Assembly: GCA_946477805.1 (NCBI GenBank)
Contig: CAMKZP010000182.1
Span: 1 to 7,338 of the forward strand
Source of the DNA: an uncultured Enterobacter sp.
GTDB taxonomy: Bacteria > Pseudomonadota > Gammaproteobacteria > Enterobacterales > Enterobacteriaceae
Length of the DNA stretch: 7,338 nucleotides
Direction of reading: 5' to 3'
The position numbers and the translations under genes were made by a program. Under the pieces are notes generated by a model. It was not told the DNA's origin, did no database searches, and saw only the letters and a program-made list of their open reading frames with translations. Below are positions 1 through 5,584 of this stretch, piece after piece (positions within the stretch are counted from its first letter, which is position 1; each line of letters opens with the position of its first letter).

Positions 1-54
1 GATCTGCTGGCGAATTTGCTGTCTGGAGAGCGGGATATCGGGCTGTATAGTCAT
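1..54 (-). CDS. fau: 5-formyltetrahydrofolate cyclo-ligase, N-terminal fragment (cut by window edge)
   Basis: Reading the minus strand from the ATG at 54-52 gives 18 codons, MTIQPDIPLSRQQIRQQI, before the window ends. This matches the N-terminus of enterobacterial Fau (YgfA), which in E. coli reads MTQLPELPLTLSRQEIRKMI with the same LSRQ-IR core. The enzyme converts 5-formyl-THF to 5,10-methenyl-THF with ATP in the cytosol. Its catalytic and nucleotide-binding parts lie outside the window, so only identity by N-terminus and synteny can be claimed. It sits directly downstream of the 6S RNA gene on the same strand, as in E. coli, where the two are co-transcribed. The ribosome-binding site is weak (a TGAGA a few bases before the ATG). 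A shorter start within the family is possible but lies off the edge. Confidence 0.85.
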   Translation of the reverse strand, partial: MTIQPDIPLSRQQIRQQI

Positions 55-153
55 GCTGGTCTCATTACGAGCAGGCGAAACGATACGGGAAAGTGTAATA
101 CAGGGCGGCACAGGCCGAAAACAACGTTGAGGGGATAATGCGAACTTAAGAAG
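55..153 (-). other. ssrS-fau intergenic spacer, no visible terminator
   Basis: This 99-bp spacer joins the 3' end of 6S RNA to the fau start codon. I see no GC-rich hairpin followed by a T-run on the minus strand and no convincing promoter. That fits read-through from ssrS into fau, with the mature 6S 3' end made by processing, as described in E. coli. Absence of a terminator is a direct reading; co-transcription is inference. Confidence 0.5.
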
Positions 154-337
154 GGAATCTCCGAGATGCCGCCGCAGGCTGTAACCCTTGAACCCTTGGT
201 TCAAGGTGAATGTGTCGTCATAGTTTTAAGGCTTCTCGGACGGACCGAGCATGCTCACCAACCATGGAGCGCCACATTCTTGTGGTATGAAATATCGGCT
301 CAGGGGACTGGCCCGCTTGCGAACATCTCAGAGAAAT
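154..337 (-). ncRNA. ssrS: 6S RNA (sigma70-RNA polymerase regulator)
   Basis: The minus strand from 337 to 154 reads ATTTCTCTGAGATG at the 5' end and CTCGGAGATTCC at the 3' end, the two strands of the terminal stem of enterobacterial 6S RNA. The length is 184 nt, the same as E. coli 6S RNA. The RNA mimics an open promoter and sequesters sigma70 holoenzyme in stationary phase. The template site for product RNA lies at 6S position 44, plus-strand base 294, where the plus strand reads ATCGGCTCAGGGGACTGG, the start of the known E. coli pRNA. The closing helix next to the central bubble differs from E. coli at two base pairs, both compensated (219-225 with 260-266). The gene lies between zapA and fau on the same strand, the conserved enterobacterial arrangement. 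The 67-codon open frame antisense to it is not a gene. Confidence 0.97.
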
Positions 338-352
338 TTTGTCTTCCCAGTT

Positions 353-381
353 ACTCTACCATAGTCAACTGAGAAGTGTTA
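353..381 (-). promoter_or_regulatory. candidate proximal sigma70 promoter (P1) of ssrS
   Basis: On the minus strand TGGTAGAGT (361-353) is an extended -10 element (TG-N-TAGAGT). With a 17-bp spacer the -35 position falls at 381-376 (TAACAC, weak), overlapping the zapA stop codon. The predicted start near 346 lies about 9 nt before the mature 6S 5' end, which agrees with the short 5' leader known for the P1 transcript in E. coli. The distal promoter expected inside zapA was not resolved. Confidence 0.45.
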
Positions 382-708
382 TTCAAACTTTGGTCCCGGT
401 CTTTCGGGAGTGCGACCCTGATCAAGCAACGCCTGTTCAATGGTCTGCTGGAGCATTTTAATGCGCTGCTCCATGCTGGCCGCGTAGTCGCGGGTTTTCG
501 CTTTTTCCTGAGTCAGTTCATAGCTGATGTTCAACGCGGCTATGAAAACCAGCTGCTCAGTATTTGTGACTCTAGTGCGTTCTTTTAGATCTTGCAACCG
601 CTGATTCAAATCGTCCGCAGCCTGATTCAGGGCATCCCTTTGTTCAGGCGGACAATTCACTCGCAGTGAACGGCCAAAAATCTGGAGATCGACGGGTTGT
701 GCAGACAT
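379..708 (-). CDS. zapA: cell division protein ZapA
   Basis: A 109-residue protein, the same length as E. coli ZapA and near-identical through residue ~95. ZapA binds FtsZ at midcell, bundles protofilaments as a tetramer and links the Z-ring to ZapB. The N-terminal globular part contains IFGRSLRVNCP (residues ~10-20), with the arginines R13, R16 and R24 reported to matter for FtsZ contact. The region from about residue 65 onward, rich in E, Q, K and regularly spaced hydrophobics, is the dimerisation coiled coil. The C-terminal dozen residues (GRTPERPGPKFE) diverge from E. coli. The start at 708 was chosen because an AGGAAGG ribosome-binding site precedes it and the product matches the family; the frame stays open to 840, but that extension contains the promoter. 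It is followed by ssrS after 41 bp. Confidence 0.97.
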   Translation of the reverse strand: MSAQPVDLQIFGRSLRVNCPPEQRDALNQAADDLNQRLQDLKERTRVTNTEQLVFIAALNISYELTQEKAKTRDYAASMEQRIKMLQQTIEQALLDQGRTPERPGPKFE

Positions 709-772
709 GCCACCTTCCTGCTGATTGACTGCGCTGCCTTCACGTCCGAGCCCGGCTCTGCGAAGGGGCGAC

Positions 773-801
773 ACTATAGCTACCCTGATGCGAGGATACA
801 A
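773..801 (-). promoter_or_regulatory. probable sigma70 promoter of zapA
   Basis: On the minus strand TTGTAT (801-796), a 17-bp spacer and TATAGT (778-773) form a good sigma70 promoter, with the -10 hexamer differing from TATAAT at one base. Transcription would start near 766, leaving a leader of just under 60 nt before the zapA ATG at 708. It is well placed in the divergent zapA-ygfB gap. Confidence 0.6.
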
Positions 802-831
802 GCCCTTTTCTGGTATCACCAGGGTCCAAAG

Positions 832-840
832 TGGTAGCAT
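832..840 (+). promoter_or_regulatory. weak candidate extended -10 for ygfB operon
   Basis: TGGTAGCAT reads as an extended -10 (TG-N-TAGCAT) on the plus strand, with no recognisable -35 at the right distance. A start near 847 would give a leader of about 28 nt before ygfB. It is the only plus-strand candidate I found in the 709-874 gap. Confidence 0.25.
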
Positions 841-874
841 ATCATGAATCTTCCCTCAACGATGACGAATGCGC

Positions 875-1453
875 ATGTCTAAACAGAACGAAATGCCTGG
901 TTACAAGGATTTGAACCAGTTACTGAACCAGCAGGGAGTGGGTTTAACCCCTGCCGAAATGCACGGTCTGATCAGTGGCATGCTGTGCGGCGGAAACAGC
1001 GACAGCTCCTGGCAGCCGCTGATCCACGACCTCACGAATGAAGGGCTGGCGTTTGGTCACGAGCTGGCGGAAGCGCTGCGCAAAATGCACGCGACAACCA
1101 GCGATTCGCTGGAAGACGACGGCTTCCTTTTTCAGCTTTATCTGCCTGACGGCGACGACGTCAGCGTGTTCGACCGCGCCGATGCCCTCGCGGGCTGGGT
1201 AAATCACTATCTGCTGGGCCTGGGCGTGTCTCAGCCGAAGCTTGATAAAGTGACCGGCGAAGCGGGTGAAGCGATCGACGACCTGCGTAACATCGCGCAG
1301 CTTGGCTACGATGAAGACGAAGACCAGGAAGAGCTGGAAATGTCTCTCGAAGAGATCATTGAGTACGTGCGCGTTGCGGCGCTGCTGTGCCACGACACCT
1401 TTACGCGCTCGCAGCCAACTGCCCCGGAAGTCCGCAAGCCAACCTTACATTAA
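875..1453 (+). CDS. ygfB: YgfB, UPF0149 family protein
   Basis: A 192-residue protein, the length of E. coli YgfB, starting MSKQNEMPGY and ending APEVRKPTLH. It belongs to UPF0149 (YgfB/YecA), an all-alpha fold. The molecular function in enterobacteria is not established; the Pseudomonas aeruginosa homologue has been reported to influence AmpC/beta-lactam resistance, which should not be transferred automatically. Visible features are a conserved LTPAEMHGLISGMLCGG segment (residues ~24-40), a FDRADALAGWVNHYLLGLG helix (~99-117) and a strongly acidic patch at about 145-160. There is no signal peptide, membrane segment or C-terminal zinc-binding SEC-C motif. I chose the ATG at 875 by family match; an in-frame ATG at 869 would add two residues, and neither has a clear ribosome-binding site. 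It leads the plus-strand cluster, 25 bp before pepP. Confidence 0.93.
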   Translation: MSKQNEMPGYKDLNQLLNQQGVGLTPAEMHGLISGMLCGGNSDSSWQPLIHDLTNEGLAFGHELAEALRKMHATTSDSLEDDGFLFQLYLPDGDDVSVFDRADALAGWVNHYLLGLGVSQPKLDKVTGEAGEAIDDLRNIAQLGYDEDEDQEELEMSLEEIIEYVRVAALLCHDTFTRSQPTAPEVRKPTLH

Positions 1454-1478
1454 GAAAAATAACGCACAGGAGGGTGTC

Positions 1479-2798
1479 ATGGTTATCTCAAATCAAGAGT
1501 ATTCTCGCCGCCGACAGGCGCTGCTGGCCAGCATGCAGCCGGGGAGCGCCGCGCTGATTTTTGCCGCGCCCGAAGTGACGCGCAGCGCCGACAGCGAATA
1601 CCCCTATCGTCAAAGCAGCGATTTCTGGTACTTCACCGGCTTCAACGAGCCGGAAGCCGTACTGGTGCTGATTAAGAGCAATGACACCCATAACCACAGC
1701 GTGATTTTCAACCGCGTGCGCGACCTGACGGCCGAAATCTGGTTTGGCCGCCGCTTAGGGCAAGAGGCCGCGCCGGAAAAGCTCGGCGTTGATCGCGCGC
1801 TGGCGTTTAGCGAAATTAACCAGCAGCTCTACCAGTTACTTAACGGTCTGGACGTGCTCTATCACGCCCAGGGCGAATATGCGTATGCGGACGAGATTGT
1901 CTTCAACGCTCTGGACAAGCTGCGCAAAGGCTCTCGTCAGAATCTCTCTGCTCCCGCCACGCTGACGGACTGGCGTCCGGTGGTGCACGAGATGCGCCTG
2001 TTCAAGTCTGAAGAAGAGCTCAACGTGATGCGTCGCGCAGGTGAAATCAGCGCGCTGGCGCATACCCGCGCGATGGAAAAATGCCGTCCCGGGATGTTCG
2101 AATATCAGCTGGAAGGCGAAATTCATCATGAGTTTACCCGCCACGGCGCGCGCTTCCCGTCCTACAACACCATCGTCGGCGGCGGGGAAAACGGCTGCAT
2201 TCTGCACTACACCGAAAATGAAAGCGTGCTGCGCGACGGCGATCTGGTGCTGATTGACGCGGGCTGCGAATATCTTGGCTATGCGGGCGACATCACCCGA
2301 ACTTTCCCGGTGAACGGCAAATTCTCGCCCGCACAGCGCGAGATTTACGACATCGTGCTCGAGTCGCTGGAAACCTCCCTCACGCTGTTCCGTCCTGGCA
2401 CCTCCATTCAGGATGTCACCGGCGAAGTGGTGCGCATCATGATTACCGGCCTGGTGAGGCTCGGCATTCTGAAAGGGGACGTCGACACCCTGATCACCGA
2501 AAACGCGCATCGCCCGTACTTTATGCACGGCCTGAGCCACTGGCTGGGGCTGGATGTGCATGACGTGGGCGCGTACGGCCCCGAGCGTTCGCGCGTGCTG
2601 GAGCCGGGCATGGTATTAACCGTGGAGCCGGGGCTGTACATCGCGCCGGACGCCGACGTGCCGGAACGGTACCGCGGAATTGGCATTCGCATCGAAGACG
2701 ATATTGCGATCACCGAAACCGGCAACGAAAACCTGACCGCAGCGGTGGTTAAGAAAGCGGACGACATTGAGGCGCTGATGGCAGCGGCGCGCGGATGA
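1479..2798 (+). CDS. pepP: Xaa-Pro aminopeptidase (aminopeptidase P II)
   Basis: A 439-residue protein (441 in E. coli) of peptidase family M24B. It removes the N-terminal residue from peptides with proline in second position, in the cytosol, using two manganese ions. The N-terminal domain (about 1-170) is followed by the pita-bread catalytic domain. All five expected metal ligands are present: D259 in LIDAG, D270 in AGDITRT, H353 in HGLSHWLG, E382 in TVEPGLY and E405 in RIEDD. H360 in DVHDVG is also conserved. The start at 1479 has a very strong ribosome-binding site, AGGAGGG, 4 bp upstream; the frame is open back into ygfB, but that part is antiphase ygfB coding sequence. Its stop overlaps the ubiH start as ATGA, which suggests translational coupling. 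The link between a proline peptidase and ubiquinone genes is one of conserved location, not known mechanism. Confidence 0.97.
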   Translation: MVISNQEYSRRRQALLASMQPGSAALIFAAPEVTRSADSEYPYRQSSDFWYFTGFNEPEAVLVLIKSNDTHNHSVIFNRVRDLTAEIWFGRRLGQEAAPEKLGVDRALAFSEINQQLYQLLNGLDVLYHAQGEYAYADEIVFNALDKLRKGSRQNLSAPATLTDWRPVVHEMRLFKSEEELNVMRRAGEISALAHTRAMEKCRPGMFEYQLEGEIHHEFTRHGARFPSYNTIVGGGENGCILHYTENESVLRDGDLVLIDAGCEYLGYAGDITRTFPVNGKFSPAQREIYDIVLESLETSLTLFRPGTSIQDVTGEVVRIMITGLVRLGILKGDVDTLITENAHRPYFMHGLSHWLGLDVHDVGAYGPERSRVLEPGMVLTVEPGLYIAPDADVPERYRGIGIRIEDDIAITETGNENLTAAVVKKADDIEALMAAARG

Positions 2799-3973
2799 GC
2801 GTGATCATCGTCGGCGGTGGGATGACCGGCGCCACGCTGGCGCTGGCCATTTCGCATTTAACCAAAGGCGCGCTCCCGGTGCATCTGGTGGAAGCCGTTG
2901 CGCCACGGGCGACCGACCACCCGGGTTTTGATTCCCGCGCCATTGCCCTGGCCCAGGGAACCTGCCAGCAGCTTTCGCGCATTGGCATCTGGCAGGCGAT
3001 TGCCGACTGCGCCACGGCCATCAAGACCGTGCACGTCAGCGATCGCGGCCATGCCGGCTTTGTGACGCTGGATGCCCATGACTATCGTATTGACGCGCTG
3101 GGGCAGGTGGTTGAGCTGCACGACGTCGGCCTGCGCCTGTTTCGTCTGTTACAGGATGCGCCGGGCGTGACGCTGCACTGTCCGACACGCGTTGCCAGCT
3201 TTAGCCGCAGTGACGATGCGGTCAGCGTGACGCTGGAAAACGGAACGGTCCTTAACGGCCAGCTTCTGGTGGCGGCTGACGGTTCGCGTTCTGCACTCGC
3301 CACCCAGTGCGGCGTGGAGTGGCGGCAGCAGCCTTACGGGCAGGTTGCCGTTATCGCCAACGTCTCTACCGCAGAGGAACACCGCGGCAGGGCGTTTGAG
3401 CGCTTCACCCGGCATGGTCCGCTGGCGATGCTGCCGATGTCGGACGGGCGCTGCTCGCTGGTGTGGTGCCACGCGCAGGATAAAGCCGATGAGGTGCAGT
3501 CCTGGTCCGACGAACGTTTTTGTACCGAGCTGCAAAAAGCCTTCGGCTGGCGGCTCGGGCGTATTACCCATGCGGGCAAGCGCTCGGTTTATCCGCTCTC
3601 GCTGACCACCGCCTCCCGGTCAATTTCACACCGCGTGGCGCTGGTGGGCAACGCCGCCCAGACGCTGCACCCGATCGCCGGGCAGGGCTTTAACCTGGGC
3701 CTGCGTGACGTGATGAGCCTGGCGGAGTCGCTGGCGCAGGCGTGGGGTGAGCAAAAGGACTGCGGCGCGTATAGCGTATTAAGCCATTACCAGACGCGTC
3801 GCCAGGCCGATAAAGAGGCGACAATCGGCGTCACCGATGGGTTAGTCCATCTGTTTGCCAATCGCTGGGCGCCGCTGGTTGCGGGTCGCAACCTCGGGCT
3901 GATGGCGATGGAACTGTTCATTCCGGCACGTGACGTGCTGGCGCAGCGGACCCTCGGTTGGGTCGCGCGTTAA
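2795..3973 (+). CDS. ubiH: 2-octaprenyl-6-methoxyphenol hydroxylase UbiH (FAD monooxygenase)
   Basis: A 392-residue protein, the same length as E. coli UbiH. It hydroxylates C1 of the ubiquinone ring precursor, with FAD, NAD(P)H and oxygen, as part of the soluble Ubi complex. The Rossmann dinucleotide motif GGGMTG is at residues 7-12, the DG motif at D162-G163 (VAADGS) and the second FAD-binding motif at about 285-300 as GNAAQTLHPIAGQG. This last motif has N286 and Q289 where most of the family has GDAAH; E. coli UbiH has the same variant, so it is an orthologue signature rather than damage. The start overlaps the pepP stop by 4 bp and has no strong ribosome-binding site of its own, so expression probably depends on pepP translation. 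It is followed after 12 bp by its paralogue ubiI. Confidence 0.96.
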   Translation: MSVIIVGGGMTGATLALAISHLTKGALPVHLVEAVAPRATDHPGFDSRAIALAQGTCQQLSRIGIWQAIADCATAIKTVHVSDRGHAGFVTLDAHDYRIDALGQVVELHDVGLRLFRLLQDAPGVTLHCPTRVASFSRSDDAVSVTLENGTVLNGQLLVAADGSRSALATQCGVEWRQQPYGQVAVIANVSTAEEHRGRAFERFTRHGPLAMLPMSDGRCSLVWCHAQDKADEVQSWSDERFCTELQKAFGWRLGRITHAGKRSVYPLSLTTASRSISHRVALVGNAAQTLHPIAGQGFNLGLRDVMSLAESLAQAWGEQKDCGAYSVLSHYQTRRQADKEATIGVTDGLVHLFANRWAPLVAGRNLGLMAMELFIPARDVLAQRTLGWVAR

Positions 3974-3985
3974 GGAGTTATCACC

Positions 3986-5188
3986 GTGCAAAATGTTGAT
4001 GTTGCTATTGTTGGCGGCGGAATGGTCGGGCTGGCGCTTGCCTGCGGGCTACAGGGCAGCGGCCTGCGCGTGGCCGTGCTGGAGCAAAAAGCGCCCCAGC
4101 CCGTCGCTCCGGATGCCCCGCCGGAACTCCGCGTCTCGGCGATCAATGCCGCCAGTGAAAAGCTGCTGGCGCACATTGGCGTCTGGGACGAAATTGTGGC
4201 GCAGCGCGCCAGCTGCTATCACGGGATGGAAGTGTGGGATAAAGACAGCTTTGGCCATATCGCGTTTGACGACGAAAGCATGGGCTACAGCCATCTGGGC
4301 CACATTATTGAGAATGCGGTGATCCACCACGCTCTCTGGCGCAAGGCGCAGCAGTGCAGCGACGTGTCGCTCGTGGCGCCAGCGCAGCTGCAGCAGGTTG
4401 CATGGGGGGAAAACGAAGCGTTTATCACCCTGCAAAGCGGCGATATGCTCACCGCGCGTCTGGTGGTTGGCGCTGACGGCGCGAACTCCTGGCTGCGCAA
4501 CAAAGCGGATATTCCGCTGACCTTCTGGGATTACCGCCATCACGCGATGGTGGCGACAATTCGCACCCAGGAGCCGCACGGCGGCGTGGCGCGGCAGATT
4601 TTCCATAACGACGGTATTCTGGCCTTTCTGCCGCTGAGCGATCCGCATCTGTGCTCCATCGTCTGGTCCCTGGAGCCTGAAAAAGCGCAGCGGATGCAGG
4701 ACGCTACGCCTGAGGCCTTTGACCAGGCGCTGTGCGTGGCCTTTGATAACCGTCTGGGGCTGTGTACGCTTGAAAGCGAACGTCAGATGTTCCCGCTAAC
4801 CGGGCGCTACGCGCGCCAGTTTGCGGCGCACCGTCTGGCGCTGGTGGGCGATGCGGCGCATACCATTCATCCGCTGGCCGGGCAGGGGGTTAACCTCGGC
4901 TTTATGGACGCGGCGGAGCTGGTAGAAGAGCTGCGCCGTCTGCACCGTGAAGGGAAAGATATTGGTCAGCATCTGTATCTGCGTCGCTACGAGCGCAGCC
5001 GCAAGCACAGCGCGGCGATGATGCTGGCGGGCATGCAGGGCTTCCGCGACCTGTTTGCCGGAGCCAATCCGGCGAAAAAACTGCTGCGCGACATCGGCCT
5101 CAAGCTGGCCGACACCCTTCCGGGCGTCAAACCGCAGCTCCTGCGCCAGGCGATGGGGCTTAACGATCTCCCCCACTGGTTACGATAA
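3986..5188 (+). CDS. ubiI: 2-octaprenylphenol hydroxylase UbiI (VisC, FAD monooxygenase)
   Basis: A 400-residue protein of the same length as E. coli UbiI, formerly VisC. It performs the C5 ring hydroxylation of aerobic ubiquinone synthesis within the Ubi complex. GGGMVG lies at residues 10-15, the DG motif at D164-G165 (VGADGANSW) and GDAAHTIHPLAGQG at about 288-301, with the canonical D289 and H292 that contact FAD. The start is GTG at 3986, chosen because AAGGAG at 3972-3977 lies 8 bp upstream and the product begins like the E. coli protein (MQ-VDVAIVGGG). That ribosome-binding site includes the last bases of the ubiH stop codon. It is probably the last gene of the transcript: a hairpin and a long non-coding region follow. 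It is about as long as UbiH and shares its three FAD motifs, consistent with an old duplication. Confidence 0.96.
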   Translation: MQNVDVAIVGGGMVGLALACGLQGSGLRVAVLEQKAPQPVAPDAPPELRVSAINAASEKLLAHIGVWDEIVAQRASCYHGMEVWDKDSFGHIAFDDESMGYSHLGHIIENAVIHHALWRKAQQCSDVSLVAPAQLQQVAWGENEAFITLQSGDMLTARLVVGADGANSWLRNKADIPLTFWDYRHHAMVATIRTQEPHGGVARQIFHNDGILAFLPLSDPHLCSIVWSLEPEKAQRMQDATPEAFDQALCVAFDNRLGLCTLESERQMFPLTGRYARQFAAHRLALVGDAAHTIHPLAGQGVNLGFMDAAELVEELRRLHREGKDIGQHLYLRRYERSRKHSAAMMLAGMQGFRDLFAGANPAKKLLRDIGLKLADTLPGVKPQLLRQAMGLNDLPHWLR

Positions 5189-5189
5189 C

Positions 5190-5205
5190 CTGGAACCCCG
5201 TCACA
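5190..5205 (+). promoter_or_regulatory. weak candidate CRP half-site upstream of gcvT
   Basis: TCACA at 5201-5205 is a perfect right CRP half-site, but the left half at 5190-5194 (CTGGA) is poor. It is listed because its centre lies about 313 bp before the predicted gcvT start, the position I recall for the CRP site of the E. coli gcv operon. It abuts the ubiI stop codon. Sequence support alone is low. Confidence 0.3.
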
Positions 5206-5210
5206 CTTTA

Positions 5211-5236
5211 TTTTCCCGGCCTTCGCGCCGGGGAAA
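5211..5236 (+). terminator. hairpin after ubiI, possible end of the ygfB-ubiI transcript
   Basis: TTTTCCCGGC (5211-5220), loop CTTCGC, then GCCGGGGAAA (5227-5236) form a stable stem with one extra G on the right arm. It starts 22 bp after the ubiI stop. There is no T-run after it on either strand, so it does not qualify as a standard intrinsic terminator. It may protect the mRNA 3' end or mark factor-dependent termination. Confidence 0.4.
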
Positions 5237-5255
5237 TACCCTCGTTTGAAATATT

Positions 5256-5292
5256 CTAATTTCACCGCTTTTTTCGCATTAGTTAATCTAAT
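5256..5292. promoter_or_regulatory. distal GcvA (LysR-type) binding sites for gcvTHP
   Basis: CTAAT occurs at 5256-5260 and 5288-5292, with the inverse ATTAG at 5278-5282. The pair ATTAG-TTAAT-CTAAT (5278-5292) is a perfect inverted repeat containing the LysR-type T-N11-A pattern. CTAAT is the core motif known for GcvA in E. coli. From a start near 5511, the cluster spans about -255 to -219, which fits the two adjoining upstream GcvA footprints I recall for E. coli (-271 to -214). Confidence 0.65.
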
Positions 5293-5448
5293 GTCGCTTT
5301 TTTTATGTGACGGAAATTCGGCCCATTTTTCCGCACGAAATATCACCCTGTGCTTCATCCTGTTAGATCAATGTTAATTTTGTGCGGGTTTAATCGCATT
5401 TTTCCAGTGAATAACTCTGTAGGCTTTTCAGCGTTTTTTGGTCATAAG

Positions 5449-5453
5449 CTAAT
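5449..5453 (+). promoter_or_regulatory. proximal GcvA core motif
   Basis: A fourth CTAAT sits about 60 bp before the predicted gcvT start, inside the span of the third, promoter-proximal GcvA site described in E. coli (about -69 to -34). A five-base motif is weak alone; its position relative to the distal pair and the promoter is the support. Confidence 0.5.
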
Positions 5454-5474
5454 GTGATGACCCGCTTTACCTTA

Positions 5475-5503
5475 TGGTTAACCGCCGGCTTCGGTGGTAA
5501 GTT
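5475..5503 (+). promoter_or_regulatory. candidate gcvT promoter
   Basis: TGGTTA (5475-5480) and TAAGTT (5498-5503) are separated by 17 bp, and TGG just before the -10 gives an extended -10. Both hexamers match consensus at only three positions, as expected for an activator-dependent promoter. The predicted start, about 5510, puts the PurR-like box right over the start point. An alternative -10, TATGGT at 5473-5478, would put the start near 5485 and would fit the operator positions less well. Confidence 0.45.
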
Positions 5504-5510
5504 CAGGTAA

Positions 5511-5526
5511 AAGAGAACGTTTGCGT
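5511..5526. promoter_or_regulatory. PurR-like operator at the gcvT start site
   Basis: AAGAGAACGTTTGCGT matches the PurR palindrome ACGCAAACGTTTGCGT at 13 of 16 positions, with a perfect right half. PurR with hypoxanthine or guanine represses genes of purine and one-carbon supply, and E. coli gcv is a known PurR target with the site at the transcription start. The location just downstream of the candidate promoter suits repression. Confidence 0.65.
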
Positions 5527-5584
5527 CGGCAAGGATTCACGAAGCCGACACCCGGTTTCACGGTGAATTTTCAACGAGGACAAG

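Larger units (their letters stand above)
5237..5584. other. gcvT upstream regulatory region
   Basis: This gene-free region of about 350 bp is AT-rich in its first two thirds, in contrast to its GC-rich neighbours. It contains four CTAAT motifs expected for GcvA, a PurR-like box, a candidate promoter and a short leader. The AT-rich stretch 5293-5420 is where E. coli gcv has its multiple Lrp contacts; no Lrp consensus can be assigned here by eye. The leader has a perfect 6-bp stem, GTCGGC (5525-5530) with GCCGAC (5544-5549), whose left arm overlaps the PurR box. No small open frame with a good ribosome-binding site was seen. Confidence 0.7.

Noticed and set aside
166..372. Plus-strand open frame of 68 codons
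   Set aside because: It lies antisense to the 6S RNA and its promoter, has no ribosome-binding site and its codons simply follow the structured RNA sequence.
709..840. N-terminal extension of ZapA from an upstream ATG at 840
   Set aside because: The extra 44 residues have no family counterpart, the start lacks a ribosome-binding site and the segment contains the good zapA promoter at 773-801.
1266..1478. N-terminal extension of PepP back into ygfB
   Set aside because: The frame is open only because ygfB is read in another frame. The AGGAGGG at 1468-1474 and family length fix the start at 1479.
5306..5321. CRP or FNR site at TGTGA (5306-5310), and again at 5453-5457
   Set aside because: Neither has a matching second half at the required six-base spacing.
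5511..5584. Glycine riboswitch in the gcvT leader
   Set aside because: The leader is only about 75 nt and lacks the tandem aptamer cores found upstream of gcvT in Bacillus and some other bacteria. The motifs fit protein control.
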